From an uncultured Prevotellaceae bacterium (lineage in GTDB: Bacteria > Bacteroidota > Bacteroidia > Bacteroidales > Bacteroidaceae): 33,284 bases of DNA. Shown here piece after piece: positions 7,899-16,953 of the stretch (position 1 is its first letter; each line of letters opens with the position of its first letter). Location of the stretch: assembly GCA_937891085.1 (NCBI GenBank), contig CALAEY010000022.1, positions 1-33,284 of the forward strand, in the 5' to 3' direction. Made by a program: the position numbers and the translations under genes. The notes beneath the pieces are model-generated. The model ran no database searches, was not told where the DNA came from, and was given only the letters and a program-made list of their open reading frames with translations.

Positions 7899-9125
7899 AT
7901 GAAAAAAGTATTATTTACAATGGCTATGCTGGTTGCTGCCAGTGGAGCTTTTGCACAGCAGAGTGCTATCAAGGAGGCTAAGAAGCTTATGAAAGGTAGC
8001 TTTGGTGCCGCTGAAACAACTCTTGCTCCTGCTCTGACTAATCCTGAGACAAGAGATTTGGCAGAGACTTGGGATGTGGCTGGTAACATCCAGAAGAACT
8101 GGTATGACAATGAATACAAGAAGAAAGTTCTTGGTCAGCCAGCTGATGAAGCTCAGATGTACACCAGTGCTCTGAAGGCTATCCAGTATTTCTTCAAGTG
8201 CGACGAACTTGCTCAGAGGCCAGATGCTAAGGGCAAGATTAACAACAAGTTCAGAAATGCCAATACCAAGGCTGTTCTGGAGCTGCGCAATAGCTTGATC
8301 GAGGGTGGTATCCAGTTCTTCAACAACTACAATCAGTCTGATAGTGCAGAGGATGGTAAGAAGGCTGTTGAGTTCCTGGGTGGTTATGCAGAGTCTGCAT
8401 TCAATCCTATGCTTGAGAGTGCTAATCTCCAGCAGACAGATCAGAACTTGGGTCTGGCTGCTTTCTATGCAAGTGCAGCTGCACAGCGCATGGAAGATTG
8501 GGCAAGCATCGCTAAGTATGCAAAGTATGCTGCTAGCGACCCTGAATACGGACAGTCTGCAGCCGAGTTGGCTGCCGAGGCTTTGAAGCGTCAGGACAAG
8601 ATGGATGAGTACCTTCAGGCTCTGAAAGAAGGCGTTCAGAAGTACCCGCAGGACAAGTACTTCTTCGCTAACGCAGTGAGCTACTACACTAATCAGGACA
8701 AGTATGATGATGCTATCGCTTACGTAAACGATGCATTGGCCAGCGATCCTAGCAACTCTTATAAGATGTATGTGAAGGGTGTGGTTTTGGCACAGGCAAA
8801 GAAGTATGACGATGCTATCGCTACTTTCCAGCAGTCAGTTGCTGCAGATCCAGAGAACGCAGAGGCATGGTCAATGATGGGTGATGTATATCGTCTGCAG
8901 GCTCAGGACTTCTCTGAGAGCGCAACTATGGATATGGATTCTCCACAGTATGCAAAGGATCAGCAGACTCTGAGAGAGTTCTATTCTAAGGCTCGTGAGC
9001 CATACGAGAAAGCTCGTCAGTTGAAGCCAGATGAGAGAAACCTTTGGTTGAACGGTCTTTACACCGTTTATTATAACCTGCACATGCAGAATGAGTTCAA
9101 TGAGATTGAAGGCTTGCTGAATTAA
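7899..9125 (+). CDS. Secreted tetratricopeptide-repeat protein, first of a tandem pair
   Basis: The 408-residue protein starts with a clear signal peptide (MKKVLFTMAMLVAASGAFA, cleavage before Gln20), so the mature protein is probably periplasmic or envelope-bound. TPR-like helical pairs are visible over about residues 200-340 (for example NAVSYYTNQDKYDDAIAYV and VLAQAKKYDDAIATFQQ). I recognise no catalytic motif; the role is unknown, with protein-protein contact expected of TPRs. Codon use is strongly biased (CAG, AAG, GCT), suggesting high expression. It follows gyrA by 38 bp and ends at a strong terminator. The downstream gene is a clear paralogue: both end with the pattern EKARQL-P-(9-10 residues)-YYNL-M-EFNEIE-LLN. 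Confidence 0.88.
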   Translation: MKKVLFTMAMLVAASGAFAQQSAIKEAKKLMKGSFGAAETTLAPALTNPETRDLAETWDVAGNIQKNWYDNEYKKKVLGQPADEAQMYTSALKAIQYFFKCDELAQRPDAKGKINNKFRNANTKAVLELRNSLIEGGIQFFNNYNQSDSAEDGKKAVEFLGGYAESAFNPMLESANLQQTDQNLGLAAFYASAAAQRMEDWASIAKYAKYAASDPEYGQSAAELAAEALKRQDKMDEYLQALKEGVQKYPQDKYFFANAVSYYTNQDKYDDAIAYVNDALASDPSNSYKMYVKGVVLAQAKKYDDAIATFQQSVAADPENAEAWSMMGDVYRLQAQDFSESATMDMDSPQYAKDQQTLREFYSKAREPYEKARQLKPDERNLWLNGLYTVYYNLHMQNEFNEIEGLLN

Positions 9126-9140
9126 TAGTCTATGATATGG

Positions 9141-9190
9141 AAGGAAGTCTAAGTTTAGGCTTAGGCTTCCTTTATTGTTTTGTTTTTTTT
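9141..9190 (+). terminator. Strong intrinsic terminator between the two TPR paralogues
   Basis: A hairpin of about 13 bp (9141-9172; GGAAGTCTAAG pairs with CTTAGGCTTCC, with G-T pairs and a tiny loop) is followed by a T-rich tract through 9190. It should end transcripts from the gyrA side, leaving the second TPR gene on read-through or its own weak promoter. An in-frame ATG at 9137 sits at the edge of this structure and is rejected as a start. Confidence 0.75.
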
Positions 9191-9196
9191 GATAGT

Positions 9197-10411
9197 ATGA
9201 GAGTGATATTGACATCTTTTTTCCTTTTCGTATCGGTTCTTCTGAGTGCTCAGACCAAAGCACTGAAGGAAACGAATAGTTTATTGAAGGCTAATAAGAT
9301 TTCTGATGCGGAGAAGGCCATAGATGCCATATTAACGGATTCTGCATCAAAAGATCTTCCAGAAGCCTGGAATCTGGCAGGGCAAATACAACGTAGAATA
9401 CACGAAACAGAAAATCAGAAAGCTTATCTTCATAAGAAATATGACACGTTACTTCTATATAATAGTTCATTGAGAATGGCGAAATATTTCATGAAATGCG
9501 ATGATTTGGCTCAAATTCCGGACTCTAAAGGAAAGATTAAAAACAAGTTCAGAAAAGCCAATTCTCAGTATGTCTATGAAGAACGTAGCAACCTGATTAA
9601 TGGAGGCTATTATTATATGGCTTTAGAGAAAGAGGCGGATAGGAGAAAAGCAATAGACTTCTTCGACACTTATATTGAGTCTGGACTTCATCCTATTTTG
9701 GAATCTTATTACACTGCAGCGAAAGATACATTGATTCCAAATGTTGCTTATTTTGCATGCTTAACAGCATTGAAAGTCAATGATTATGAGCTTGTTTCGA
9801 AATATGCTTCCTATGCGCTGAATAGTAATGAATATGCCCAATATGCTATGGAGCTTATCAGTACAGCATTCCTTCAGCAAGGTGATTCAATTAAGTTTTT
9901 GGAGTCTTTAAAGGAAGGCATTCAGAAATATCCAGAAGATCGGTTTTTCTTCGCGAATATAGTAGATTTTTACTTGAAAAAGGATAGGATAGAGGAAGCA
10001 ATGGCCGTAACTAATGAAGTTCTTTCACAGAATCCTAATAATGCTTATAATCTATATGTAAAAGGTTATTTATTCCAAAACCAGGAAAAATACGATGAAG
10101 CTATAGATACCTATAATCAGGCCATCTCCATTGATTCTGTATATGCCGAGGCATATTCAGGTATAGGACTTGTTTATTGTATCAAGGCTCAGGATTATTC
10201 AACACAGGCTTCTACAGACATTAATAGTTCGGAGTACCAGAAGGATCAAGAAACTCTTAGAAGCTTTTATATGAAGGCGAAAGACGCTTATGAAAAAGCA
10301 CGTCAACTTCGTCCAGACCAAAAAGAACTCTGGTTAAATGGACTTTATCGTGTATATTATAATCTGAATATGGGTGAGGAGTTTAATGAGATAGAAAGTT
10401 TATTGAATTAA
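9197..10411 (+). CDS. Secreted tetratricopeptide-repeat protein, second paralogue
   Basis: This is a 404-residue paralogue of the preceding gene. I place the start at the ATG at 9197 because it begins a normal signal peptide (MRVILTSFFLFVSVLLSAQ), while the ATG at 9137 lies in the terminator stem. TPR-like repeats are visible at about 260-320 (VKGYLFQNQEKYDEAIDTYN). The match to the first copy runs from the mature N-terminus (ALKETNSLLKANK against AIKEAKKLMKGSF) to the last residue. Codon use is much more A/T-rich than in the first copy, which fits lower expression. No obvious consensus promoter is seen in the short gap. It converges on batE; the 118-bp gap holds only a weak short hairpin. 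Function is not known. Confidence 0.85.
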   Translation: MRVILTSFFLFVSVLLSAQTKALKETNSLLKANKISDAEKAIDAILTDSASKDLPEAWNLAGQIQRRIHETENQKAYLHKKYDTLLLYNSSLRMAKYFMKCDDLAQIPDSKGKIKNKFRKANSQYVYEERSNLINGGYYYMALEKEADRRKAIDFFDTYIESGLHPILESYYTAAKDTLIPNVAYFACLTALKVNDYELVSKYASYALNSNEYAQYAMELISTAFLQQGDSIKFLESLKEGIQKYPEDRFFFANIVDFYLKKDRIEEAMAVTNEVLSQNPNNAYNLYVKGYLFQNQEKYDEAIDTYNQAISIDSVYAEAYSGIGLVYCIKAQDYSTQASTDINSSEYQKDQETLRSFYMKAKDAYEKARQLRPDQKELWLNGLYRVYYNLNMGEEFNEIESLLN

Positions 10412-10529
10412 CCCTTCAATACAATTCCATAATTTTATATTAAACATAATCGTGATTATAATTTCAAAACTATTAAGAAGAGATTGTAGATTTTCCTCCA
10501 GCTGACAATCAAAACGGGTAATAGAGATT

Positions 10530-11273
10530 TTATATAACTTCGATATCTTCTTTAGAGATCCAACCAACTTTACCATCTGATAATTCAATCTCTTTCCATT
10601 CCTGCATAGAATTATCCTTGATAGTTACTTTGGTTCCTTCATGAAGAATAAACAAACTGGTGCCAGATTCACTTGGTGTACTTCTAACGGTAACGCTTGG
10701 AGTTAAAACTATTGCGTCATTTCTATTGATAAGCCTCCTTTTCTGACTGTAGGCAAAAATGTTAGAAATTAATGACAAGACAAGTAAACAGATAGCACAT
10801 ATAAAACTGAATTTCTTGGTTTTCTCAGACATTGTGAAGAAAAAGATTCCTAAGGCCAAAAGCAATAAGGCAAATGTAATAATACCGCAAATGGCCCATT
10901 GCTTAACACTCATTGTATTAATCAATGAATTTACCCATACTACAAAAAAGATACTCGGCGTTGATACTAAATTATCCTGTGTCTTTGACTTCGCGATATC
11001 TAGATTTGCACGGATGTCTGAATTGCCAGGATCCAATAGTAAGGCTCTTTCGTAATTCAATATGGATTTACCCATATTATCTATTTTGAAGTAACTATTA
11101 CCTAAATTATAGTATACTTCCGCCGATTCTCCTTCAGTCAGCAATTCCTCATAAAGCGATATTGCTTGTGCATAGTCTCCACGAACATAAGCACTATCTG
11201 CATCAACTTTCACAGAACCTTGTGAACTGAACGCAAATGATAAATATATAATGAGTATTATTACCTTTTTCAT
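10530..11273 (-). CDS. batE: BatE: TPR, two membrane helices and SH3-like domain
   Basis: The last gene of the bat operon encodes 247 residues: a signal sequence (1-19), TPR units (about 25-95, with AEVYYNLGNSYFKIDNMGKS), two membrane helices (about 126-147 and 155-175), and a C-terminal bacterial SH3-like domain (about 186-247) with TVRSTPSESG and KVGWISKEDI. This is the standard BatE architecture. The Bat proteins were named for aerotolerance in Bacteroides fragilis; the biochemical task is not settled and is probably an envelope complex. It begins 19 bp after batD ends. The domain order suggests that the TPR faces the periplasm, as does the SH3 part, with a short cytoplasmic hairpin; this is inference. 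Confidence 0.88.
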   Translation of the reverse strand: MKKVIILIIYLSFAFSSQGSVKVDADSAYVRGDYAQAISLYEELLTEGESAEVYYNLGNSYFKIDNMGKSILNYERALLLDPGNSDIRANLDIAKSKTQDNLVSTPSIFFVVWVNSLINTMSVKQWAICGIITFALLLLALGIFFFTMSEKTKKFSFICAICLLVLSLISNIFAYSQKRRLINRNDAIVLTPSVTVRSTPSESGTSLFILHEGTKVTIKDNSMQEWKEIELSDGKVGWISKEDIEVI

Positions 11274-11292
11274 TGATTTGTTCCTCCGCTAA

Positions 11293-13122
11293 TTAACGTT
11301 TAATTGAGTCCTCCATCTTACTGATAATGTTCAATGAAGATTCGTAGATTTGATCCATTGCTTGATTTGCATCACCAGGTGCAAATCTTACATATTCACA
11401 GCTGTTCAACACCTCTATGAAATTCTGAACTAATTCGTCTGCGACACCATATTGTTTCAATTCTTCCTCAATGTTGTCCTTAGAAAGCTTAGATAAAGGA
11501 ATATTTAGTTTGTCGCTTACATATCCCAATAATGCTTGAAGAACTTCATCATAGAAGGCATCCTTCTGATTGTCTTTCAATAACTTACCAGCTTTTTTCA
11601 TTCGCTTGACTGCCACCTTATTTGCTTTTCTTGTTTTCACTTGTGCAATATTGGCATTATCTGAAATGCGCTTCCGGTATAGAGCACAAACAACAATGAA
11701 GAGAAGCAGAGGAATAATGTAATACAGCCAATAAGGCAAAGTCCCGAAGAAATAGTTTCCTCTTGGAGTCAGCGTCACATCATTCTGTTTGATGAAGCGA
11801 ATGTCTTGATTTAGCACCCGAAGGTCTTCCTTAGTAAAGTTTGAAATAGTCTGTGTAGAAGTCCCATCCCCTTTATCTACTTGTATTTGATACTCTTCAG
11901 TAGTTAATGTTTTGTATGATTTTGAATTGATATCAAAGTAGCTGAAGTTTACAGCTGGAATCTTGTAATTACCAGGATTTCTTGGGATTGCTAAATACTC
12001 TATCGTTGTACTTCCTGTCAATCCATTATTTGTCAATTGGGACGTTGATTCCACTTTTGGATCATAGATTTCAAAATCTTCAGGGAACTTGACTTCAGGT
12101 GTAGAAATAAGTTTCAGATTTCCTGTTCCAGAGATGACAACCTTGATAGTTATGGCATCATTTGCCTGGATATGCGTACTATTAATAGAGGATGTAATGC
12201 TGAAGTCCCCTACTCCACTTGAAAACGATTCTGGTCTCGGTTGTGGGAGTGGATTGACTTTGATTGTGAGTTTTGGAGTAAACAGCGACTTCTTAACTTC
12301 CACATACGAATTCCTCCCATTGAAAAAAGCATCAAAAGGATCGGTTACTTGGCTTGCTTGAGCTATAGAAGCATCAAAACGAGCGGCATCAATAGTCAAC
12401 TCTCCTGTTTGCAGTGGGAACAGTATGAATTGTCTATAGACTGTGGAGCGATAGTTGCGACCTCTGTAGTGCTCTAATTCCCATTTCCTATCACTTGTAA
12501 GCTCGACTTCTTGCGAATGAAATCCTTTGAAATCTGGAAGTTTCACATTGTCAAAACCTCTAAGGTCTATAGCAGTATATATCTTGTAAGTAAGTAAGAT
12601 AGCTTCTTGTTCGAAGACTGTTGTTTTGTTTACATTACCGACCACAAAGATATCGGAATTGGAGATAGAGGTATTGCCTGTAGATGCAGAGGTGCCCTCT
12701 CCACCACTACTGATGCCATTAGCCTGATCTGCTGGTAAAACATTAATCTGCACAGAGTTAGATATCATTTCATCCCCTTCTGCTGTGATAGTTGCACCAG
12801 GAATCGTATAAGTGCCCTCAGTGGTTGCCAATAAGATATAAGTGAAAGTGACACTTCTCGTTGATGTGGTGTTTCCATTGATGATTTGTACACTGCTCTG
12901 CTGAGATCTACTTGGTCCCATCAAAACATCAAATCCCTTTATAGTAGGAGCTCTGAAATCCTTTATATTTGTAGAAGTCACCACGTAGGAAAGCCTAAAC
13001 TGGTCTCCCACAGCAACGGCATCGGGTGCCGAAGCTTTGAAGCTCACCTTATCATCAGCACTTATTTTAACAATGCATGTTTGAAGTATAAGGCACAATA
13101 TGAGAAGTATTCTTTTCATCAT
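11293..13122 (-). CDS. batD: BatD, oxygen-tolerance family membrane protein
   Basis: The 609-residue protein has a signal peptide, a long beta-rich extracytoplasmic region of repeated Ig-like modules (for example VSFKASAPDAVAVGDQFRL near the mature start and a later DFSITSSINSTHIQANDAI), one membrane helix at about 463-482, and a basic cytoplasmic tail of about 127 residues. This matches the BatD (oxygen tolerance) family. The open frame extends to a TTG at 13128, but ATG codons at 13122 and 13119 are better starts; the second gives MKRILLILCLIL. The gap to the batC stop is only about 15 bp, so the genes are co-transcribed. Confidence 0.9.
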   Translation of the reverse strand: MMKRILLILCLILQTCIVKISADDKVSFKASAPDAVAVGDQFRLSYVVTSTNIKDFRAPTIKGFDVLMGPSRSQQSSVQIINGNTTSTRSVTFTYILLATTEGTYTIPGATITAEGDEMISNSVQINVLPADQANGISSGGEGTSASTGNTSISNSDIFVVGNVNKTTVFEQEAILLTYKIYTAIDLRGFDNVKLPDFKGFHSQEVELTSDRKWELEHYRGRNYRSTVYRQFILFPLQTGELTIDAARFDASIAQASQVTDPFDAFFNGRNSYVEVKKSLFTPKLTIKVNPLPQPRPESFSSGVGDFSITSSINSTHIQANDAITIKVVISGTGNLKLISTPEVKFPEDFEIYDPKVESTSQLTNNGLTGSTTIEYLAIPRNPGNYKIPAVNFSYFDINSKSYKTLTTEEYQIQVDKGDGTSTQTISNFTKEDLRVLNQDIRFIKQNDVTLTPRGNYFFGTLPYWLYYIIPLLLFIVVCALYRKRISDNANIAQVKTRKANKVAVKRMKKAGKLLKDNQKDAFYDEVLQALLGYVSDKLNIPLSKLSKDNIEEELKQYGVADELVQNFIEVLNSCEYVRFAPGDANQAMDQIYESSLNIISKMEDSIKR

Positions 13123-13137
13123 TTTCAAACTTCTTAG

Positions 13138-13800
13138 TTACCAATCTTTTTCGAGCTTGTTACCTTTTATATTTTGCTTTTTCTTCACTCTGTCCTGAAC
13201 GTTCTTTTCGTCTTGAGTTACAGAGCGCAGAAGTTGTTCTGCATTTTCCTTTGACATTTGGTTGTCATCCTGGTCTTGATTATTCTGTTGTTGCTGCTTT
13301 TCCTGCTGCTGTTGGTCTTGTTGTTGCTGATCTTGCTGTTGGTCTTGATTCTGTTGCTGTCCATCTTTCAGCATTTTCATTGCAAGAGCAAGATTGTAGC
13401 GAGTTTCATCATCATGCGGATTCTTACGCAGCGCATCCTTATAGGCAGCAATTGCTTTTTGGTAGTCCTTTTGTGTATGCCAGATGACACCCACATTATG
13501 AAGGTCTTTAGCTAACTTCTCTTTGTCTTTTTCTATATTGGCAACGGCAGCATATTGTTCCAATGCCTCCTTGGGCTTATTCTGATACAATAAAGAATTA
13601 CCGAGATTGTACATAGACATCGTTGAGTTAGGATTAGCATCCAGTGCCTTACGATAATAAATCTCTGCATCTACGTAAGTACTATCTTTATAATATCTAT
13701 TTCCCTTTCGCAGATAGTCCCTTTCTGCTTTCTGAGACATCGCATTCACAGAGAGCAGTAATAATGACAATACTACGAAATAGTTCTTCCAACTTATCAT
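13138..13800 (-). CDS. batC: BatC: TPR protein with glutamine-rich tail
   Basis: The 220-residue exported protein has a signal peptide (about 1-22) and three TPR units at about 27-140 (AEIYYRKALDANPNS, MYNLGNSLLYQNKPKEALEQY, AIAAYKDALRKNP). A Gln/Asp/Asn-rich low-complexity segment at 147-181 follows, and then a charged basic end. The architecture fits BatC of the aerotolerance operon. The Gln tract is made of CAG/CAA codons and could vary in length by slippage between strains. batB ends 6 bp upstream of this start, so translation is probably coupled. Confidence 0.88.
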   Translation of the reverse strand: MISWKNYFVVLSLLLLSVNAMSQKAERDYLRKGNRYYKDSTYVDAEIYYRKALDANPNSTMSMYNLGNSLLYQNKPKEALEQYAAVANIEKDKEKLAKDLHNVGVIWHTQKDYQKAIAAYKDALRKNPHDDETRYNLALAMKMLKDGQQQNQDQQQDQQQQDQQQQEKQQQQNNQDQDDNQMSKENAEQLLRSVTQDEKNVQDRVKKKQNIKGNKLEKDW

Positions 13801-13806
13801 ACTCTA

Positions 13807-14838
13807 TCAGTGTTTAACAGAAAACAAATTAATGTTCTTGAACAACGGATTCTTTCGCTCGAGAATCAGCATCTCTAAGACTAGGAATATCAATATCAGC
13901 CACGCCACAGCTTGAAACTGCTCGTTGTAAGCAGTATAAACTTTCGTTTCAATATCAGCTTTGGCTAGTTTGTCAATCTCTTTTTCCAATGCTTTCTGAG
14001 CAGCATTGGTATTGTCCACACGAGCGTACATACCATTCCCGAGTCTGGCGATATCTTGACACATCTGTTCATTAAGTCTAGTGATTACAATATTCCCTTC
14101 CCTATCCTTTCTGTACTGATTCTCAGCGTCTTCACTAGGAATAGGAGCACCTTCAGGAGAACCAATGCCAAGCACATTTACCTGTATGCCATTGTCGGAA
14201 GCCTTCTTTGCAGCTTCTTCTGCTCCGCCTTCATGGTTCTCTCCATCAGTGATAATAATGATGGCCTTCCCTACTCCCTCTCTTGGAGTGAAGCTATTGT
14301 TTGCCAAATTGATAGCAGCCCCTATAGAAGTTCCCTGTTTAGATATCAAAGATGGAGATACTGTTTCCAAGAACATTTTTGCAGAAATATAGTCGCTCGT
14401 AATAGGGAGCTGTGTATAGGCATCACCAGCAAATACAATGATACCAATCTTATCATCTTCCATTTTATCACAAAGTTGAGCGACTATACGCTTAGCTTTA
14501 TCCAATCTGCTTGGTTGTATGTCTCTAGCCAACATGGAATTGGAGATATCCATAGCAATAATGAGTTCTATGCCTTCTCGTTTTACTGTTTCCAGTTTTG
14601 ATCCAAATTGTGGACGTGCTAACAACAGGGCGAAAAGAACAACAACCACGAGCATTAGTATCATCTTTATTCTCAATCTGCTCAATGATGCGTCTGGCAT
14701 TAATGCCTCCATCAATTCTGGATCACCGAATTCCTTAATGGCTTTCTTCTTTCTATAAATGGCATAGACGTAGAAGCCCAATATTAGTGGGAGCAGAATC
14801 AATAGGTATAAGTATGTAGGTTCTTCAAATCTAAACAT
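13807..14838 (-). CDS. batB: BatB, von Willebrand factor A domain membrane protein
   Basis: The 343-residue protein has membrane helices at about 8-27 and 58-74, a vWA domain with the MIDAS motif DISNS (97-101) and the later ITDGENHEG loop, and a C-terminal helix near 310-330 (FQAVAWLILIFLVLEMLIL). I chose the ATG at 14838 (MFRFEEPTYLY); a longer frame to 14919 would add 27 polar residues, overlap the end of batA and bury the first helix. BatA and BatB are paralogous and probably form a complex. The gap after the batA stop is 26 bp. Confidence 0.9.
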   Translation of the reverse strand: MFRFEEPTYLYLLILLPLILGFYVYAIYRKKKAIKEFGDPELMEALMPDASLSRLRIKMILMLVVVVLFALLLARPQFGSKLETVKREGIELIIAMDISNSMLARDIQPSRLDKAKRIVAQLCDKMEDDKIGIIVFAGDAYTQLPITSDYISAKMFLETVSPSLISKQGTSIGAAINLANNSFTPREGVGKAIIIITDGENHEGGAEEAAKKASDNGIQVNVLGIGSPEGAPIPSEDAENQYRKDREGNIVITRLNEQMCQDIARLGNGMYARVDNTNAAQKALEKEIDKLAKADIETKVYTAYNEQFQAVAWLILIFLVLEMLILERKNPLFKNINLFSVKH

Positions 14839-14864
14839 ATCTTCTTCGTTTTCAGATCGATAAA

Positions 14865-15848
14865 TTAAGGTATCCTCCTCAAGACAGTGTGTCTTAGTAG
14901 AATCTCGAGCATGATGCATAGGAATGCAGCAAGCGCGAAGTACTTATATTCTTCGTTACGTTTGCTGAACTGCTTCACGCTGATTTTCGTTTTCTCTAAC
15001 TTATCGATTTCATCATATACTTCTTTCAACTTTGAATTACTGGTTGCCCTGTAATACAAACCATCTGCAATATTCGCAATTTGCGTCAATGTGCTCTCGT
15101 CTATTTCTACAGGCATATTGACATATTGTATCGTTCCTGCTACTGGATATGGGTAGGGAGCTGTTCCATTAGTCCCCACTCCCACTGTATAAATCCTTAT
15201 GCCAAAACTCTTGGCTATCTCTGCTGCAGTAAGTGGAGAAATATCTCCAGTATTATTGGTTCCATCTGTCAGCAAGATGATCACTTTAGAAATGGCTTTA
15301 CTGTCTTTTAGTCTTGAAACGGCATTAGCTATACCCATACCTACTGCTGTGCCATCTTCAATGATGCCACATTCGGCTTGGTTGATTAGATTAAGCAAGA
15401 CGGAATGGTCAACAGTCAGAGGACATTGAGTAAAACTCTCTCCTGCAAATAATGTGACACCTATATTGTCATAAGGTCTTCCATTAATAAACTGATTGGC
15501 TACCTCTTTAGCAGCTTCCAATCTATTCGGTTTCAAATCTTCAGCAAGCATACTGGTAGAAACATCCAATGCCAGCATGATGTCTATGCCTTCTGTTTCA
15601 CTATTCTGCCAACTGTCTGTTGTTTGAGGTCTTGCTATGACAAAGACTAATAACGCCAAAGCAAGTGTCCTCAGAACAAAAGGTGCATGAATCAAATAGT
15701 TCTTAAATGACTTTGGGGCTTGGGTATATACCTCCGTATCAGAAACCTGGAGCGATGCTTCAGAATCCTGATGCTTCCATATATACCATATAATATAAGG
15801 TATAAGTAGCAGAAGTAAGAATAGATATTCCTTATTTGCAAATATCAT
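14865..15848 (-). CDS. batA: BatA, von Willebrand factor A domain membrane protein
   Basis: The 327-residue protein has helices at about 8-24 and 58-72, a vWA domain with MIDAS DVSTS (95-99) and the metal-loop segment LTDGTNNTG, and a C-terminal membrane helix (about 305-322). This is the typical BatA layout: a metal-binding vWA domain held at the membrane. It is preceded by the membrane protein at 15876 and followed by batB. Paralogy with BatB is visible around the MIDAS motif (MLALDVSTSMLAEDL against IIAMDISNSMLARDI) and the following SRL/NRL-(E/D)KA segment. Confidence 0.92.
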   Translation of the reverse strand: MIFANKEYLFLLLLLIPYIIWYIWKHQDSEASLQVSDTEVYTQAPKSFKNYLIHAPFVLRTLALALLVFVIARPQTTDSWQNSETEGIDIMLALDVSTSMLAEDLKPNRLEAAKEVANQFINGRPYDNIGVTLFAGESFTQCPLTVDHSVLLNLINQAECGIIEDGTAVGMGIANAVSRLKDSKAISKVIILLTDGTNNTGDISPLTAAEIAKSFGIRIYTVGVGTNGTAPYPYPVAGTIQYVNMPVEIDESTLTQIANIADGLYYRATSNSKLKEVYDEIDKLEKTKISVKQFSKRNEEYKYFALAAFLCIMLEILLRHTVLRRIP

Positions 15849-15875
15849 CTTTTCTATAAATTAAAACAATTCACA

Positions 15876-16946
15876 TTACATAAAATAGTAATAAACCTCT
15901 CGTCCCACATACCATATAGAAAGAATCAATAATATTGCTATTAATGCTATAGTTCCACCTAAAATCAACTTCGTGCGAAGCGGACGCTTCTCTACTACCG
16001 TTATTTCAGTAGGTTCAGGTTTAGCATTCGGATCTGGCTCTTCCTTTGTTTCATTCACGAATTTGAGAGCACTTAGAAGATTGGCGTCGTTCTCATTCAT
16101 CAATGGAATATACTTAGCAAACTTCACAAGATCGGCTGTTTGGAACAACTCTCTAAGTTCAGCCAACGCCGATTCATCTTTTACTTGCATCAGTTTATCA
16201 ATGATTTCAGAAGATGTCATTTCCATAGCATTGAATCCAAATCTGCCATTGATATAGTTACGAATGGCTTCCGAAAGTTCGGTATAGTATTCTTTTTGCA
16301 ACCCTTTCTGCCAAGCTTTCTCATTCTTAATGCGATCCAATTCCTTGAGGGCCAATTCGTGTGCTGGTAGTTTAGGCTCCACTTTCACCTTACGGATGAT
16401 AGGTTGGTTATCTCTGATACGTTTGATAAAGTAAACCAACAAGAATACCAGAGGGAAGAATAAAACAATGCATGCGATGGCTAAATACCAGTCTGACCAT
16501 ACAAAATCTGGCTTCATAACATCTTTAGGGCCAAAAAACTCATCAGGATGTAATGTATCAACGGGGAATGAATAAACTTTCAACGCTAGAGGGTTCGACT
16601 TATATATCTCTCCTTCAACCTCTACTTCCATCGGTGGAAGATAATAGAGAGCAGAATCGAAAGAAGTAATGATATACTTCTGTTTTAAGACAAGCCGTTT
16701 CCCGTCATTCAGAAATTCAGAGTCTGGTTTCGCTGTCTCAATCAACTCCACACCACTTACCAAAGTATCAGAGAACAATGGTAATACGATGTGTTTATCT
16801 GCATCGGCAGTGACTTCCAGCGTGATACCAGTCTGTTCGCCTATCAAAATCTGAAGGGAGTCTATCTGTGCATTCACGGTAACCGATTGGGCAGCCGCCT
16901 TAATGACGGTAACAGTAAATAATATGAAAAATAATATTCTTTTCAT
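15876..16946 (-). CDS. Bat-operon membrane protein with BatD-like exterior domain
   Basis: The 356-residue protein has a signal peptide (1-19), one beta-rich extracytoplasmic module (about 20-130, SVTVNAQIDSLQILIGEQTG), a membrane helix at about 153-174, a basic helical cytoplasmic region, and a second helix near 325-347. It lies between the DUF58 gene and batA, the usual place for a conserved but unnamed gene in Bacteroidetes bat operons. The exterior module resembles one repeat of BatD, and the cytoplasmic part (EYYTELSEAIRNYINGRFG) resembles the BatD tail (ALLGYVSDKLN), so it may be a short BatD relative. The start is the ATG at 16946, 7 bp after the DUF58 stop. Confidence 0.78.
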   Translation of the reverse strand: MKRILFFILFTVTVIKAAAQSVTVNAQIDSLQILIGEQTGITLEVTADADKHIVLPLFSDTLVSGVELIETAKPDSEFLNDGKRLVLKQKYIITSFDSALYYLPPMEVEVEGEIYKSNPLALKVYSFPVDTLHPDEFFGPKDVMKPDFVWSDWYLAIACIVLFFPLVFLLVYFIKRIRDNQPIIRKVKVEPKLPAHELALKELDRIKNEKAWQKGLQKEYYTELSEAIRNYINGRFGFNAMEMTSSEIIDKLMQVKDESALAELRELFQTADLVKFAKYIPLMNENDANLLSALKFVNETKEEPDPNAKPEPTEITVVEKRPLRTKLILGGTIALIAILLILSIWYVGREVYYYFM

Positions 16947-16953
16947 CTATTTC

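Noticed and set aside
9137..9196. N-terminal extension of the second TPR protein from the ATG at 9137
   Set aside because: The bases form a terminator hairpin and T-tract, and the downstream ATG at 9197 begins a normal signal peptide.
10446..10459. Terminator between the second TPR gene and batE (ATAATC-GT-GATTAT)
   Set aside because: The stem is only 6 A/T-rich base pairs with a two-base loop and has no clear T-tract on either strand.
14839..14919. Longer BatB start
   Set aside because: It would overlap the end of batA and put 27 polar residues ahead of the first membrane helix; the ATG at 14838 gives the standard BatB beginning.
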